A DNA stretch of 13,671 bases from JBOFEH01 sp051650265 (GCA_051650265.1 JBOFIR010000107.1:1-13671); one strand, 5' to 3'. Counted from the stretch's first letter, positions 1 through 7,140 are shown. Notes: a model not told the origin generated them from the sequence alone. Numbers and translations: made by a program.

Positions 1-1236
1 GATACGAATGAATGGATCATGGATCCAAGGGAAAAAGTGTGTCCCTTGCATCTCTGGTTTGTAGAACCAAGGGTAGCCTCCAAATACTTCATCAGAACAT
101 TCGCCTGATAGGGCGACGGTATGCACTTTTTTGACTTCACTACAATAGAAAAGAAGTGAAGAGTCAATATCAGCCATGCCGGGCAGATCGCGATAGCATG
201 TAGCATCACACAAAAGTTTGACAATATCATCAACACTGGCAGTAAGTATATGATGATCAGTGCCTAGGTGATTGGCCATATAAACGGCGTAGTCATCATC
301 ACTTTGAGGTTGGAAAGAGGTTGAATGGAAAAACTTTTTGTTATCCTCATGTTCAAAAGAATAGGTTGTGAGTTTCTCACCACGTGCCGTATAATGTTGC
401 GCAGCAACTGCACTGATGATACTCGAATCAAGACCACCAGATAAAAAAGTGCAAAGGGGTACATCTGAGACGAGCTGCCTTGTAATAGCATCTGTGAGTA
501 GGTCTTTCGTATGGGTGATGATTTCTTCTCGAGAAGCGTTATTGGTATAAGCAGAAAGTTTCCAATACGGTGCAAGAGAGAGTCCCTGGGAAGTAAAGTA
601 ACCATGGTGTGCTGGTTTGACTTCAGAAATGTTTTTAAAGCCACTGGTTCCTTCGAGCTTGACGGGGAGTAAGAACAGGAGTTCCCAAATGCTCTTCTGA
701 TCTAGATCTGCTTTGACGTTAGGATGAGCGAGAAGACCTTTGATTTCAGATGCAAAAAGAAAGAGATCACCTACTTGTGTATAAAATAAGGGTTTGATTC
801 CGAAACGGTCGCGAGAGAGGTAGATAGCATTTTTCTTTTCATCATATACCGCAAAGGCAAAAATACCATTGAGCTTATCTGAGCAGGATTCACCGTAAAG
901 TATATAAGCGTAAAGAACGACTTCTGTATCGCAATGGGTTCTAAAAGTAACTCCTTGTGCTATGAGTTCCTGCCTCAGTTCTTCTGTATTATAGAGTTCT
1001 CCGTTATACACGATGGTATAACGGCTCCCTCTATACGTAGCTTCCATAGGCTGACGCCCAAGGGCGATATCTATAATTGCAAGACGATTATGCCAGAGCA
1101 TTACATGGTCGGTATAGAGGTGACCTTGTTGATCAGGTCCCCTATGTTGGAGTGTATTTCCCATATCGCCTAAAATCTTTTCATCAGTAGCATTAAGCGT
1201 TGCTTTATAGTTAACGAGTCCGCAAATAGAGCACAT
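1..1236 (-). CDS. asnB: Asparagine synthetase, glutamine-hydrolysing (3' end outside the window)
   Basis: Cytoplasmic enzyme that makes asparagine from aspartate, ATP and the amide nitrogen of glutamine. Seen: the 412 codons present are open to the window edge, starting Met-Cys-Ser-Ile-Cys-Gly. Cys2 is the N-terminal nucleophile of the class II glutaminase domain, and HRGPD and a NGELYN segment follow. The synthetase domain has the ATP-pyrophosphatase loop SGGLDSS at about residues 266-272 and SGECSDEVFGG at about 377-387. The family is usually about 550-630 residues, so roughly the last third is missing here. The start is set by AGGAGG 8 bases upstream (complement of 1245-1250) and by the need for Cys at position 2. 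It lies 27 bases behind glnN with no terminator or promoter visible in the gap, so it is probably co-transcribed and uses glutamine made by GlnN. Function is secure. Confidence 0.96.
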   Translation of the reverse strand, partial: MCSICGLVNYKATLNATDEKILGDMGNTLQHRGPDQQGHLYTDHVMLWHNRLAIIDIALGRQPMEATYRGSRYTIVYNGELYNTEELRQELIAQGVTFRTHCDTEVVLYAYILYGESCSDKLNGIFAFAVYDEKKNAIYLSRDRFGIKPLFYTQVGDLFLFASEIKGLLAHPNVKADLDQKSIWELLFLLPVKLEGTSGFKNISEVKPAHHGYFTSQGLSLAPYWKLSAYTNNASREEIITHTKDLLTDAITRQLVSDVPLCTFLSGGLDSSIISAVAAQHYTARGEKLTTYSFEHEDNKKFFHSTSFQPQSDDDYAVYMANHLGTDHHILTASVDDIVKLLCDATCYRDLPGMADIDSSLLFYCSEVKKVHTVALSGECSDEVFGGYPWFYKPEMQGTHFFPWIHDPFIRI

Positions 1237-1263
1237 TATAAAAATCCTCCTTAAAATGAGTTG

Positions 1264-3354
1264 CTAAATGTTAAATAAGAGTTCACTATAGCTAGGGAAT
1301 GGCCATTGATCTTTCGCAACTAAAGTTTCGAGTTTATCACCTTTCTCGCGAAGATCCTTCATGGCGGGTACTACAAGTTCATAGTATGCGGTTGCTTTCG
1401 CATAGGTATCAGATTCTTCAAGTGCTTTATCAAGTGATTTACGTAAGTTTTTGCTGCTCGTATTAAAGGCGCCAAGTGCGGCAGAAATATTCTTGATAAG
1501 GTTTGCTTGTGCAGAGACATCCACAGGAAGACCTGTAGCCTTGACTGTGTTGAAGCATTGGGAGAGCTCACCTACATAATGAATAGCTGCAGGAAGAATT
1601 TGAGAAACAGCCATACTTGCCATTGTATTTGCCTCGATATTAATAACTTTGATATAATCTTCAACAATGATTTCATAACGAGATTCACACTCTGCATTGC
1701 TTAAGACACCGTGTTTAATTAAAACATTTTTATTTTTCTCTTTAAGCAATACTGGTAGGCACTGAACGGTTGAAGTGAAATTATAAAGACCACGTTTTTC
1801 AGCTTCAACAAGCCAGTCAGTAGAATAGTTATTCCCATTAAATATAATGCGTTTGTGCTGAGAAACTGTATCAGTCAAGAGCTTATGAAGTGTAGCTGTA
1901 AAGTCGCCACTTACTTCAAGTGCATCTGCAAATTGTGAGAGTGTTTCTGCTACAATGGTGTTGAGGACGAAGTTTGTTCCAGAAATAGAGTTTGAGGAAC
2001 CTAGCATACGGAATTCAAATTTATTTCCTGTAAATGCAAAAGGAGATGTGCGATTACGATCTGTTGCATCTTTTGGTAGTTTGGGCAAACTAGAGACACC
2101 AATTTCAAGTCTTTGAGAAGCCTTACCTTGGCTTGCAATTCCCATTTCTAAAGATGTCAGAATATCCATGAGCTGATCCCCAAGAAAAATAGAGACGATT
2201 GCAGGAGGTGCTTCATTGGCACCTAATCGATGGTCATTACCGGCACTTGCAATAGCAAGACGAAGCAGGTCGGCATAGTCATCAACTGCTTTGATGATGG
2301 CACAAAGGAAAGTAAGGAATTGGGCGTTATCATGAGGTGTAAGGCCTGGATCGAGTAGATTAATCCCATCATCTGTTGCCATTGCCCAGTTATTATGTTT
2401 TCCTGAACCATTAACACCATCAAAAGGTTTCTCGTGAAGTAGACAAACAAGGCCGTGCTTAAGAGCTGTCGTTTGCATCAGTTCCATTACCAGTTGGTTG
2501 TGGTCTGTAGCAATATTAGAGGTGGTAAAAACAGGTGCCATCTCATGTTGAGCAGGCGCAACTTCGTTATGCTTTGTTTTAGAAGGAATGCCTAATTTCC
2601 AAAGTTCACGATCCAAATCTTCCATGTAGCGTGCGACACGTTCTTTGATACGGCCAAAGTAGTGATCTTCACGTTCTTGGCCTTTTGGTGGTTTTGCACC
2701 AAAGAGCGTACGTCCGGTAAAAATAAGGTCTGGACGTTGATCATACAATGCTTTATCGATAAGAAAATATTCTTGTTCGGCACCTACAGTAGTCAGTACG
2801 CGTGTACTTGAGGTATTGCCAAAAAGTTTAAGAATACGTAGAGCTTCTTTGTTGAGGGCCTCCATTGAGCGAAGAAGCGGTGTCTTTTTATCTAAGGCCT
2901 CACCATTATAGGCGCAGAATGCAGTTGGAATATAAAGGCTAGAGCCTTTTACAAAAGCTGGAGACGTACAATCCCATGCTGTGTAACCACGTGCCTCATA
3001 GGTAGAGCGAATACGGTTACAAGGAAAAGAAGAGGCATCAGGTTCACCTTTAATGAGTTCTTTCCCAGAAAAAGATAAAATGACTTGCCCGCCTTCAATA
3101 GGCTGAATAAAGGCATCATGTTTTTCAGCTGTGATACCCGTCATAGGCTGAAACCAATGTGTAAAGTGTGTCGCTCCTTTTTCGATAGCCCAATTTTTCA
3201 TTGCATTGGCAACTACATCTGCTATTTTCTCATCTAAAGGTAACCCTAAATCTATTGTTTTGCGTAGTGAAGCATAGACTGGTTTGGGTAATCTTTCACG
3301 CATGACTTGATCATTAAATACATCACATCCAAAATATTCTTTAACTGTTGACAT
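1264..3354 (-). CDS. glnN: Type III glutamine synthetase
   Basis: ATP-dependent ligation of ammonia to glutamate, giving glutamine, in the cytoplasm. The 696-residue length and the architecture fit the GSIII (GlnN) family, which is much longer than GSI (about 440). Seen: an N-terminal GSIII-specific region (about 1-190), then catalytic motifs GAEQEYFLID (191-200), KHNEVAPAQHE (261-271), the family hallmark GVNGSGKHNNW (about 313-323) and RLGANEAPPAI (376-386). There is no sign of frameshift or truncation. The ATG is preceded by a G-rich ribosome site, AGGGGGG, on the minus strand (3362-3368). It is the first gene of a probable glnN-asnB operon and divergent from glnA. Its leader carries an intrinsic terminator overlapping an ANTAR-like hairpin, so expression is probably controlled by antitermination according to nitrogen supply; that regulation is inferred. 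Confidence 0.97.
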   Translation of the reverse strand: MSTVKEYFGCDVFNDQVMRERLPKPVYASLRKTIDLGLPLDEKIADVVANAMKNWAIEKGATHFTHWFQPMTGITAEKHDAFIQPIEGGQVILSFSGKELIKGEPDASSFPCNRIRSTYEARGYTAWDCTSPAFVKGSSLYIPTAFCAYNGEALDKKTPLLRSMEALNKEALRILKLFGNTSSTRVLTTVGAEQEYFLIDKALYDQRPDLIFTGRTLFGAKPPKGQEREDHYFGRIKERVARYMEDLDRELWKLGIPSKTKHNEVAPAQHEMAPVFTTSNIATDHNQLVMELMQTTALKHGLVCLLHEKPFDGVNGSGKHNNWAMATDDGINLLDPGLTPHDNAQFLTFLCAIIKAVDDYADLLRLAIASAGNDHRLGANEAPPAIVSIFLGDQLMDILTSLEMGIASQGKASQRLEIGVSSLPKLPKDATDRNRTSPFAFTGNKFEFRMLGSSNSISGTNFVLNTIVAETLSQFADALEVSGDFTATLHKLLTDTVSQHKRIIFNGNNYSTDWLVEAEKRGLYNFTSTVQCLPVLLKEKNKNVLIKHGVLSNAECESRYEIIVEDYIKVINIEANTMASMAVSQILPAAIHYVGELSQCFNTVKATGLPVDVSAQANLIKNISAALGAFNTSSKNLRKSLDKALEESDTYAKATAYYELVVPAMKDLREKGDKLETLVAKDQWPFPSYSELLFNI

Positions 3355-3386
3355 TACAAATCCCCCCTGTGCATAAGCTTTTCTAT

Positions 3387-3424
3387 AAAAAAAGGCGCTA
3401 TGGGTGTTAACCCATAGCGCCTTT
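3387..3424 (-). terminator. Leader terminator (attenuator) upstream of glnN
   Basis: A perfect 15-base inverted repeat (3391-3405 against 3410-3424) with a 4-base loop. In the minus-strand RNA it is followed at once by seven U residues (complement of A3387-A3393, which includes the last bases of the stem). It ends 32 bases before the glnN start codon and sits after the likely glnN promoter, so it would stop transcription before the gene: an attenuator, not the end of a transcript. On the plus strand the same hairpin lacks a T run and would not terminate. Its 5' arm overlaps the loop and 3' arm of the hexaloop hairpin at 3413-3430, so the two structures exclude each other. Confidence 0.85.
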
Positions 3425-3430
3425 GCTATA
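3413..3430 (-). promoter_or_regulatory. ANTAR-type hexaloop hairpin (P2-like antiterminator) in the glnN leader
   Basis: In the minus-strand RNA a 6-bp stem (5 Watson-Crick pairs, UAUAGC-type 5' arm, plus one U-G) closes the six-base loop AAAGGC. Known for ANTAR antiterminators: they bind hairpins with six-base loops that have A at position 1 and G at position 4, and the second hairpin overlaps the 5' arm of a terminator. Both conditions are met exactly here. Bases 3419-3424 (the loop) and 3413-3418 (the 3' arm) are also the first bases of the terminator stem, so protein-stabilised P2 would block terminator formation. The ANTAR protein encoded at 5034-5606 is the obvious partner (inference). 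Confidence 0.7.
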
Positions 3431-3433
3431 TAG

Positions 3434-3453
3434 TCACAGTATATGTAGTGTGA
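3434..3453 (-). promoter_or_regulatory. Weak P1-like hairpin or palindrome overlapping the glnN -10 box
   Basis: An imperfect palindrome, TCACA-N10-TGTGA, three bases upstream of the P2-like hairpin. As RNA it could fold with a six-base loop ACAUAU and a 7-position stem with one C-C mismatch next to the closing pair. That would resemble a first ANTAR hairpin (P1), but loop position 4 is U rather than G. As DNA it covers the candidate -10 box at 3438-3443, so it may instead be an operator. If that promoter is the one used, this segment would not be in the transcript. I cannot decide between these readings. Confidence 0.25.
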
Positions 3454-3466
3454 AGTGAAAAATCAA
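3438..3466 (-). promoter_or_regulatory. Candidate glnN promoter (TTGATT-N17-TATACT)
   Basis: On the minus strand TTGATT (complement of 3461-3466) and TATACT (complement of 3438-3443) are separated by exactly 17 bases, a good sigma-A match. Transcription would start near 3431, right at the foot of the P2-like hairpin, giving a leader of about 80 bases that contains the terminator. The same two hexamers with the same spacing occur upstream of lrgA. Confidence 0.55.
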
Positions 3467-3631
3467 CCACAATATCAAAAATTGAATGAAATAAATAAAA
3501 AATTTCATATTTCAACCAATATATTTTAAAAACAAGAAAAAACCTATGAAATATAGAGAAGTTTTGAAGTGATTAGTGCATAATATTGCAAAAGTGATGA
3601 TGAAGCTATGATGAAATAGAAAAATTCTTAA

Positions 3632-3660
3632 TTGAAAATAGTTTAAATATTCTATAAAAT
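3632..3660 (+). promoter_or_regulatory. Candidate glnA promoter (TTGAAA-N17-TAAAAT)
   Basis: TTGAAA (3632-3637) and TAAAAT (3655-3660), each 5 of 6 to consensus, with a 17-base spacer. The start would be near 3667, leaving a leader of about 48 bases with no terminator hairpin. So glnA and the ANTAR gene do not appear to be under leader attenuation, in contrast to glnN. Confidence 0.5.
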
Positions 3661-3714
3661 ATAAGTGTGATAAGTTGAGGTGTGTATTTCAAGGAACTAA
3701 TGGGGGGATTTAAA

Positions 3715-5022
3715 ATGCATGAGCACGTATTAAAGTGGGTCGAAGAACAGGATGTTAAATTTATAAGGCTTGAATTTATTGACTTACTAGGACAGATTAA
3801 GAACATTGCTATTCCGGCACAACACTTCAAGAGAGCTTTAAATGAAGGCGTCATGTTTGATGGTTCTGCAGTAGAAGGTTTTACGAGTATTGAACTTTCT
3901 GATATGGTGCTTTATCCATTACCTGAAACAATTATGCTAATGCCATGGCGACCACAGCAGGGAAGGGTCGCGCGCGTGCTGTGTGAAATTAGAACACCTG
4001 ATGGGAGAGCATTTGAAGGAGATTCAAGGGCTGTTTTAAAGCGTGTTATGGACCAAGCACAGTCAAAAGGGTTGACCTTTAATGTGGGTCTTGAATGTGA
4101 ATTTTTCTTGTTCCATACAGACGAAGAAGGCCGCCCTACCACAAAAACACACGATCAAGCAGGTTATTTTGACCTCGCACCACTTGACTACGGTGAGAAT
4201 ACTAGGCGAGAAGTGTGTATGGTACTTGAAGAAATCGGATTTGAAGTAGAGGCATCACATCATGAAAACGCTGCCGGTCAACACGAAATTGATTTTAAGT
4301 ATACGCAAGGGCTTGAAGCGGCAGATAACATGCTGACATTCAAGAAAGTAGTTAAAATTGTAGCACAACGTAATGGACTCTATGCAACTTTTATGCCAAA
4401 ACCTATAGGAGATTCAAGTGGTTCAGGTATGCACATTAATATGTCACTTTTCAAAGGGACACAAAATTTGTTTCAAGGAGCAGATGGAAAGCTGTCGGGT
4501 ACTGGCAAAGCATTTATTGCAGGTGTTTTAAAGCATATGCCAGGTATTACAGCCATTAGTAATCCACTCATTAATTCCTACAAGCGGCTTCTGGGTGCCA
4601 GCGAAGCGCCGTGCCATATTGCTTGGTCCTACATGAATCGAACCTCTCTTATTCGTATTCCTGCAAGTAAAGGGAGCGATATGCGAATTGAACTACGTAG
4701 TCCGGATGCGACATGCAATCCCTATCTGACCCTTGCATTGATTCTGTCTGCAGGGCTTGAAGGGATCTCAGATCAGTTAGAGGCGCCTGAGCCGATCGAA
4801 GGAAACTTATATCTTTTAGAGCAAACAAAGGACTTGCAGTTAGCAAAACTTCCTGCAAGTCTAGAAGAGGCGATTCAGGCTATGAAATCAGATGATTTCA
4901 TCAAAAAGGTAGTAGGAGAACATATCTACCATAAGTATATTATGGTTAAAGAAACAGAAATCTATGCCTACAATAGGCAGGTTCATCAATGGGAAATTCA
5001 GGCATATCTCCCTCAATATTAG
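3715..5022 (+). CDS. glnA: Type I glutamine synthetase
   Basis: Dodecameric-type cytoplasmic glutamine synthetase (glutamate + NH3 + ATP to glutamine). The 435 residues fit the GSI-alpha form of Firmicutes (B. subtilis GlnA, 444). Seen: the N-terminal beta-grasp region with VMFDGSAVEGF, then GLECEFFLF (about 125-133, metal-binding Glu), SHHENAAGQHEIDF (181-194), SGSGMH (235-240, where most relatives have NGSGMH), NSYKRLLGASEAPCHIAW (287-304, with the Glu flap) and RIPASKG (314-320). The C-terminal region lacks the adenylylation-type insertion. I chose ATG 3715 because GGGGGG (3702-3707) sits 7 bases before it. An upstream in-frame GTG at 3682 has no ribosome site and would add residues unlike the family. 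It is divergent from glnN and 11 bases before the ANTAR gene, so it probably forms a two-gene operon. Confidence 0.96.
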   Translation: MHEHVLKWVEEQDVKFIRLEFIDLLGQIKNIAIPAQHFKRALNEGVMFDGSAVEGFTSIELSDMVLYPLPETIMLMPWRPQQGRVARVLCEIRTPDGRAFEGDSRAVLKRVMDQAQSKGLTFNVGLECEFFLFHTDEEGRPTTKTHDQAGYFDLAPLDYGENTRREVCMVLEEIGFEVEASHHENAAGQHEIDFKYTQGLEAADNMLTFKKVVKIVAQRNGLYATFMPKPIGDSSGSGMHINMSLFKGTQNLFQGADGKLSGTGKAFIAGVLKHMPGITAISNPLINSYKRLLGASEAPCHIAWSYMNRTSLIRIPASKGSDMRIELRSPDATCNPYLTLALILSAGLEGISDQLEAPEPIEGNLYLLEQTKDLQLAKLPASLEEAIQAMKSDDFIKKVVGEHIYHKYIMVKETEIYAYNRQVHQWEIQAYLPQY

Positions 5023-5033
5023 AGGGGGCTCTT

Positions 5034-5606
5034 ATGAATTGGGCCAATGTACTCATTGTGGGTACAAAATCTAAAGCGTTACAAGATATAGGTAACTTTA
5101 TGTACAAACAAGGATTTGCTGCTGTAAGCTATGCTTTTTCAGCAGGAGAGGCAAGACGGATGCTTTCTATGAGACAGGTACATATGGTTGTCATGAGTAT
5201 GCCGTTACAAGATGATCCGAGATTACAAGTAATTGAGGATATGAAAGATAGATCTGAGGCCTTTATGGTTATGATTGCAAAGGAAGAAACAATCCAACTG
5301 ATCTATGCACAATTGGAAGACCTGCGAGGGATTGTTCTTCAAAAACCACTCAATCCTGCTGTATTTGCTAGAACTGTTCAGTTTATGAAGATATTGATAG
5401 AAAAGGATTATGCTAATTATTTGGTTGCAACACGTTCAAAAACAGAAATAATGGTATCCTACAGTCAAAAAGCAAAGAATCTCTTGATTGAGCAGCTGGG
5501 AATGCCCGAACCACAAGCCCATCGCTATCTACAAAAGATGGCGATGAATGTACGTCTTCCCAAGGAGGACCTTGCACAATTGGTTGTAGCGATTTATGGT
5601 GAATAA
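5034..5606 (+). CDS. ANTAR-domain transcription antiterminator with pseudo-receiver domain
   Basis: Probable RNA-binding antiterminator, 190 residues. Residues about 1-118 have the fold pattern of a response-regulator receiver but lack its chemistry. The acidic pair after strand 1 is replaced (VLIVGTKSK) and the phospho-accepting Asp position near 53-55 reads VMS. The Lys in VLQKPLN (about 104) remains. A helical linker leads to an ANTAR domain at about 130-187 with the typical three-helix pattern SQKAKNLLIEQLG...AHRYLQKMAM...LPKEDLAQ. The start is ATG 5034, with AGAGGGGG (5021-5028) overlapping the glnA stop; a longer reading from 4989 would run inside glnA. Proteins of this kind follow glnA in several clostridia (a nitR gene in Clostridium saccharobutylicum, from memory). 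Its likely target is the glnN leader at 3387-3430. Without a phosphorylation site, the signal probably comes through protein contact; this is inference. Confidence 0.9.
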   Translation: MNWANVLIVGTKSKALQDIGNFMYKQGFAAVSYAFSAGEARRMLSMRQVHMVVMSMPLQDDPRLQVIEDMKDRSEAFMVMIAKEETIQLIYAQLEDLRGIVLQKPLNPAVFARTVQFMKILIEKDYANYLVATRSKTEIMVSYSQKAKNLLIEQLGMPEPQAHRYLQKMAMNVRLPKEDLAQLVVAIYGE

Positions 5607-5608
5607 AG

Positions 5609-5662
5609 TAACGAATAAGGAGTAATTACTGAGCGAGTCAGGTAATTACTCCTTATTCGTTA
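5609..5662. terminator. Long hairpin between convergent genes (putative bidirectional terminator)
   Basis: A perfect 21-base inverted repeat (5609-5629 and 5642-5662) around a 12-base loop, lying between the convergent ends of the ANTAR gene and the MocR-type regulator. Neither side has a clear U run, so it is not a classical intrinsic terminator. The right arm contains the last five codons and the stop of the regulator gene. It may act as a terminator, as a 3' stabiliser for both mRNAs, or as a block to antisense read-through. Confidence 0.6.
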
Positions 5663-7055
5663 GATGAAGTGCATCGACAAAGAGCTGCGTACCTTTTGCA
5701 ATTTCGTCAGGCGTACATGAGGCAAAACTGAGTCTCAGGTAGCGATCCTTTTCCTTATGTATAGGAGAGAAGAAAAGTTCTGATGGCAAAATCAGTAGCC
5801 CACGTTCAAGGCAAGAAGTATAAAGTTTCTGTGCGCTCATATTTTTGGGAAGGCGAAGCCAAAAGCAAAGGCCACCCTCTGGAATATGGAAGCTAATACC
5901 CAGTGTTTTTAAAGGCTCTAAGAGTCCTAGCATAAGTTGATATTTAGTACGATAAATCATTTGCATATATCCTAGGTGTTCATCCCACTTATGTTGCCTG
6001 AAAAATAGGTCTAGGCTGCGGTGCATTAAGCCTGAGGAAGCAATATCAGTCATTTGTTTAACAGATGTAAAACCCTCTAGAAGTGCATCAGGAATAACTA
6101 ATAGGCCCATACGTAGGCCAGGCATGAGTAGTTTTGAAAAACTTTTAATGTAGATAACACAGTCTTTTTGATCAAGAGATTTAAGACTCCAAAGTGGCAT
6201 ATTACTGTAGCTGAGTTCCCACATCGAATCATCTTCTACGAGATAAAATTGATAACGGTAGGCGAGATCCAAAAGTCCTAGTAAGGTTGCTTTACTGTAG
6301 CAGATTGTTGTAGGATTTTGAAAATGCGTCATGACATAAACTAGTTTTGGGCGGCATACTTTCACTTTTTTCTCAAGCTCATCTAAATCGATTCCTGTAT
6401 GGCCTAAAGTGACAGTAACAATACGTGCACCACGAGATTTAAAAGCATTGGTAGCACCATTGTAGGTAGGCATTTCTGTAATCACATGATCCCCAGAGCT
6501 CAAACAAGCTTTAGCGATGAGATCGATCCCTTGTTGTGCACCGGACACAATCTGAATATGCTGTGCATCTGTTTGAATTTGATGGGAGGTCAAGAGGTAA
6601 TGTGAGAGAACCTCCCTCAAAGGTATATAACCGTTGGTATCTTGATAGCCAAAGGCATAGCCTTTGTCACGCTCAATGACTTCGTTAAGACACGCTTTAA
6701 AAGAATCTGTTGGAAAGATACTTGGATCAGGCGAGGCACTAGAAAAGTTTATGAAGTGACTTTGCCCGGCAAGAGGTGGTTGGGTAAGCAAGGAAAGCTG
6801 TGGTGATGTAGGACTAGTAATATAGTACCCACTGCCTTTTTTTGATGCAACATATCCTGCATTTTCTAAAGCCTTATAGGCATTAATAACAGTGACGTTA
6901 TTGACACCTAAATTTGATGCTAATGTACGGATTGGGGGAAGCTTTTGTCCTAGGGTAAGCTCGGTAGCAAGAATAGCTTTTTTAATTTGACCGAAAAGCT
7001 GAAGATAAAGTGGCTCATCACAGGTGTTGTCTAATTGTATCGAAACAAAATTCAT
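5646..7055 (-). CDS. MocR/PdxR-type transcriptional regulator (GntR winged helix fused to PLP aminotransferase fold)
   Basis: DNA-binding regulator, 469 residues, the usual MocR length. Seen: a GntR-type winged helix at about 10-80 (EPLYLQLFGQIKKAI, LPPIRTLASNLGVNNVTVINAYKALENAGYV), a linker, then a class I aminotransferase fold. PLP contacts are present: HFQNPTT with Asn247, EDDSMWEL with Asp275, and the Schiff-base motif SFSKLLMPGLRMG with Lys308. Known: MocR proteins use bound PLP or an adduct as effector. PdxR members control vitamin B6 genes. Here the gene is divergent from a pyridoxal kinase and an ECF transporter subunit, so a PdxR-like role in B6 salvage is likely (inference). Two matching 14-base palindromes, one within codons 3-8 of this gene and one near the kinase promoter region, are candidate binding sites. 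An alternative is a regulator of another amino-containing compound. Confidence 0.9.
   Translation of the reverse strand: MNFVSIQLDNTCDEPLYLQLFGQIKKAILATELTLGQKLPPIRTLASNLGVNNVTVINAYKALENAGYVASKKGSGYYITSPTSPQLSLLTQPPLAGQSHFINFSSASPDPSIFPTDSFKACLNEVIERDKGYAFGYQDTNGYIPLREVLSHYLLTSHQIQTDAQHIQIVSGAQQGIDLIAKACLSSGDHVITEMPTYNGATNAFKSRGARIVTVTLGHTGIDLDELEKKVKVCRPKLVYVMTHFQNPTTICYSKATLLGLLDLAYRYQFYLVEDDSMWELSYSNMPLWSLKSLDQKDCVIYIKSFSKLLMPGLRMGLLVIPDALLEGFTSVKQMTDIASSGLMHRSLDLFFRQHKWDEHLGYMQMIYRTKYQLMLGLLEPLKTLGISFHIPEGGLCFWLRLPKNMSAQKLYTSCLERGLLILPSELFFSPIHKEKDRYLRLSFASCTPDEIAKGTQLFVDALHLTNKE
7035..7048. promoter_or_regulatory. Candidate regulator site 1 (inside MocR coding start)
   Basis: TTGTATCGAAACAA, a near-palindrome (one pair broken), within codons 3-8 of the MocR-type gene. 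It differs from the site at 7141-7154 by one base. The two lie 106 bases apart, close to ten helical turns, and on either side of the divergent promoter region. This suggests dimer binding with looping by the PdxR-like protein (inference). Confidence 0.4.
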
Positions 7056-7140
7056 TTTAGTAAATTCATCCTTTCTAATCTATTGACGATTTTTAGTCTA
7101 TGTGTCAAAATACATTCAAATCAAATGAAAATAATAATAA

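Larger units (their letters stand above)
3355..3714. other. Divergent glnN/glnA regulatory region
   Basis: AT-rich gene-free stretch between the two glutamine synthetase genes. On the minus strand it carries the glnN promoter candidate, a hexaloop hairpin and a terminator. On the plus strand it carries a good glnA promoter candidate near 3632-3660. The part from about 3467 to 3631 shows long A and T runs and no further element I can support. Both coding ends carry the same ribosome-site string, GGGGGGATTT, just before the start codon. Confidence 0.85.

Noticed and set aside
3391..3424. Plus-strand terminator for a transcript running toward glnA
   Set aside because: No T run follows on the plus strand and no plus-strand gene precedes it; the U run exists only on the minus strand.
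3485..3520. Other hairpin with a six-base loop (GGUUGA) in the minus-strand leader region, considered as a P1 hairpin
   Set aside because: Loop starts with G, the stem is only A-U, and it lies upstream of the best glnN promoter.
3682..3714. Upstream GTG start that would extend GlnA by 11 residues
   Set aside because: No ribosome site before it, the extra residues do not match the family, and ATG 3715 has GGGGGG 7 bases upstream.
4989..5033. Longer start for the ANTAR protein inside glnA
   Set aside because: It lies in glnA coding sequence without a ribosome site; ATG 5034 has AGAGGGGG and begins the receiver-like first strand.
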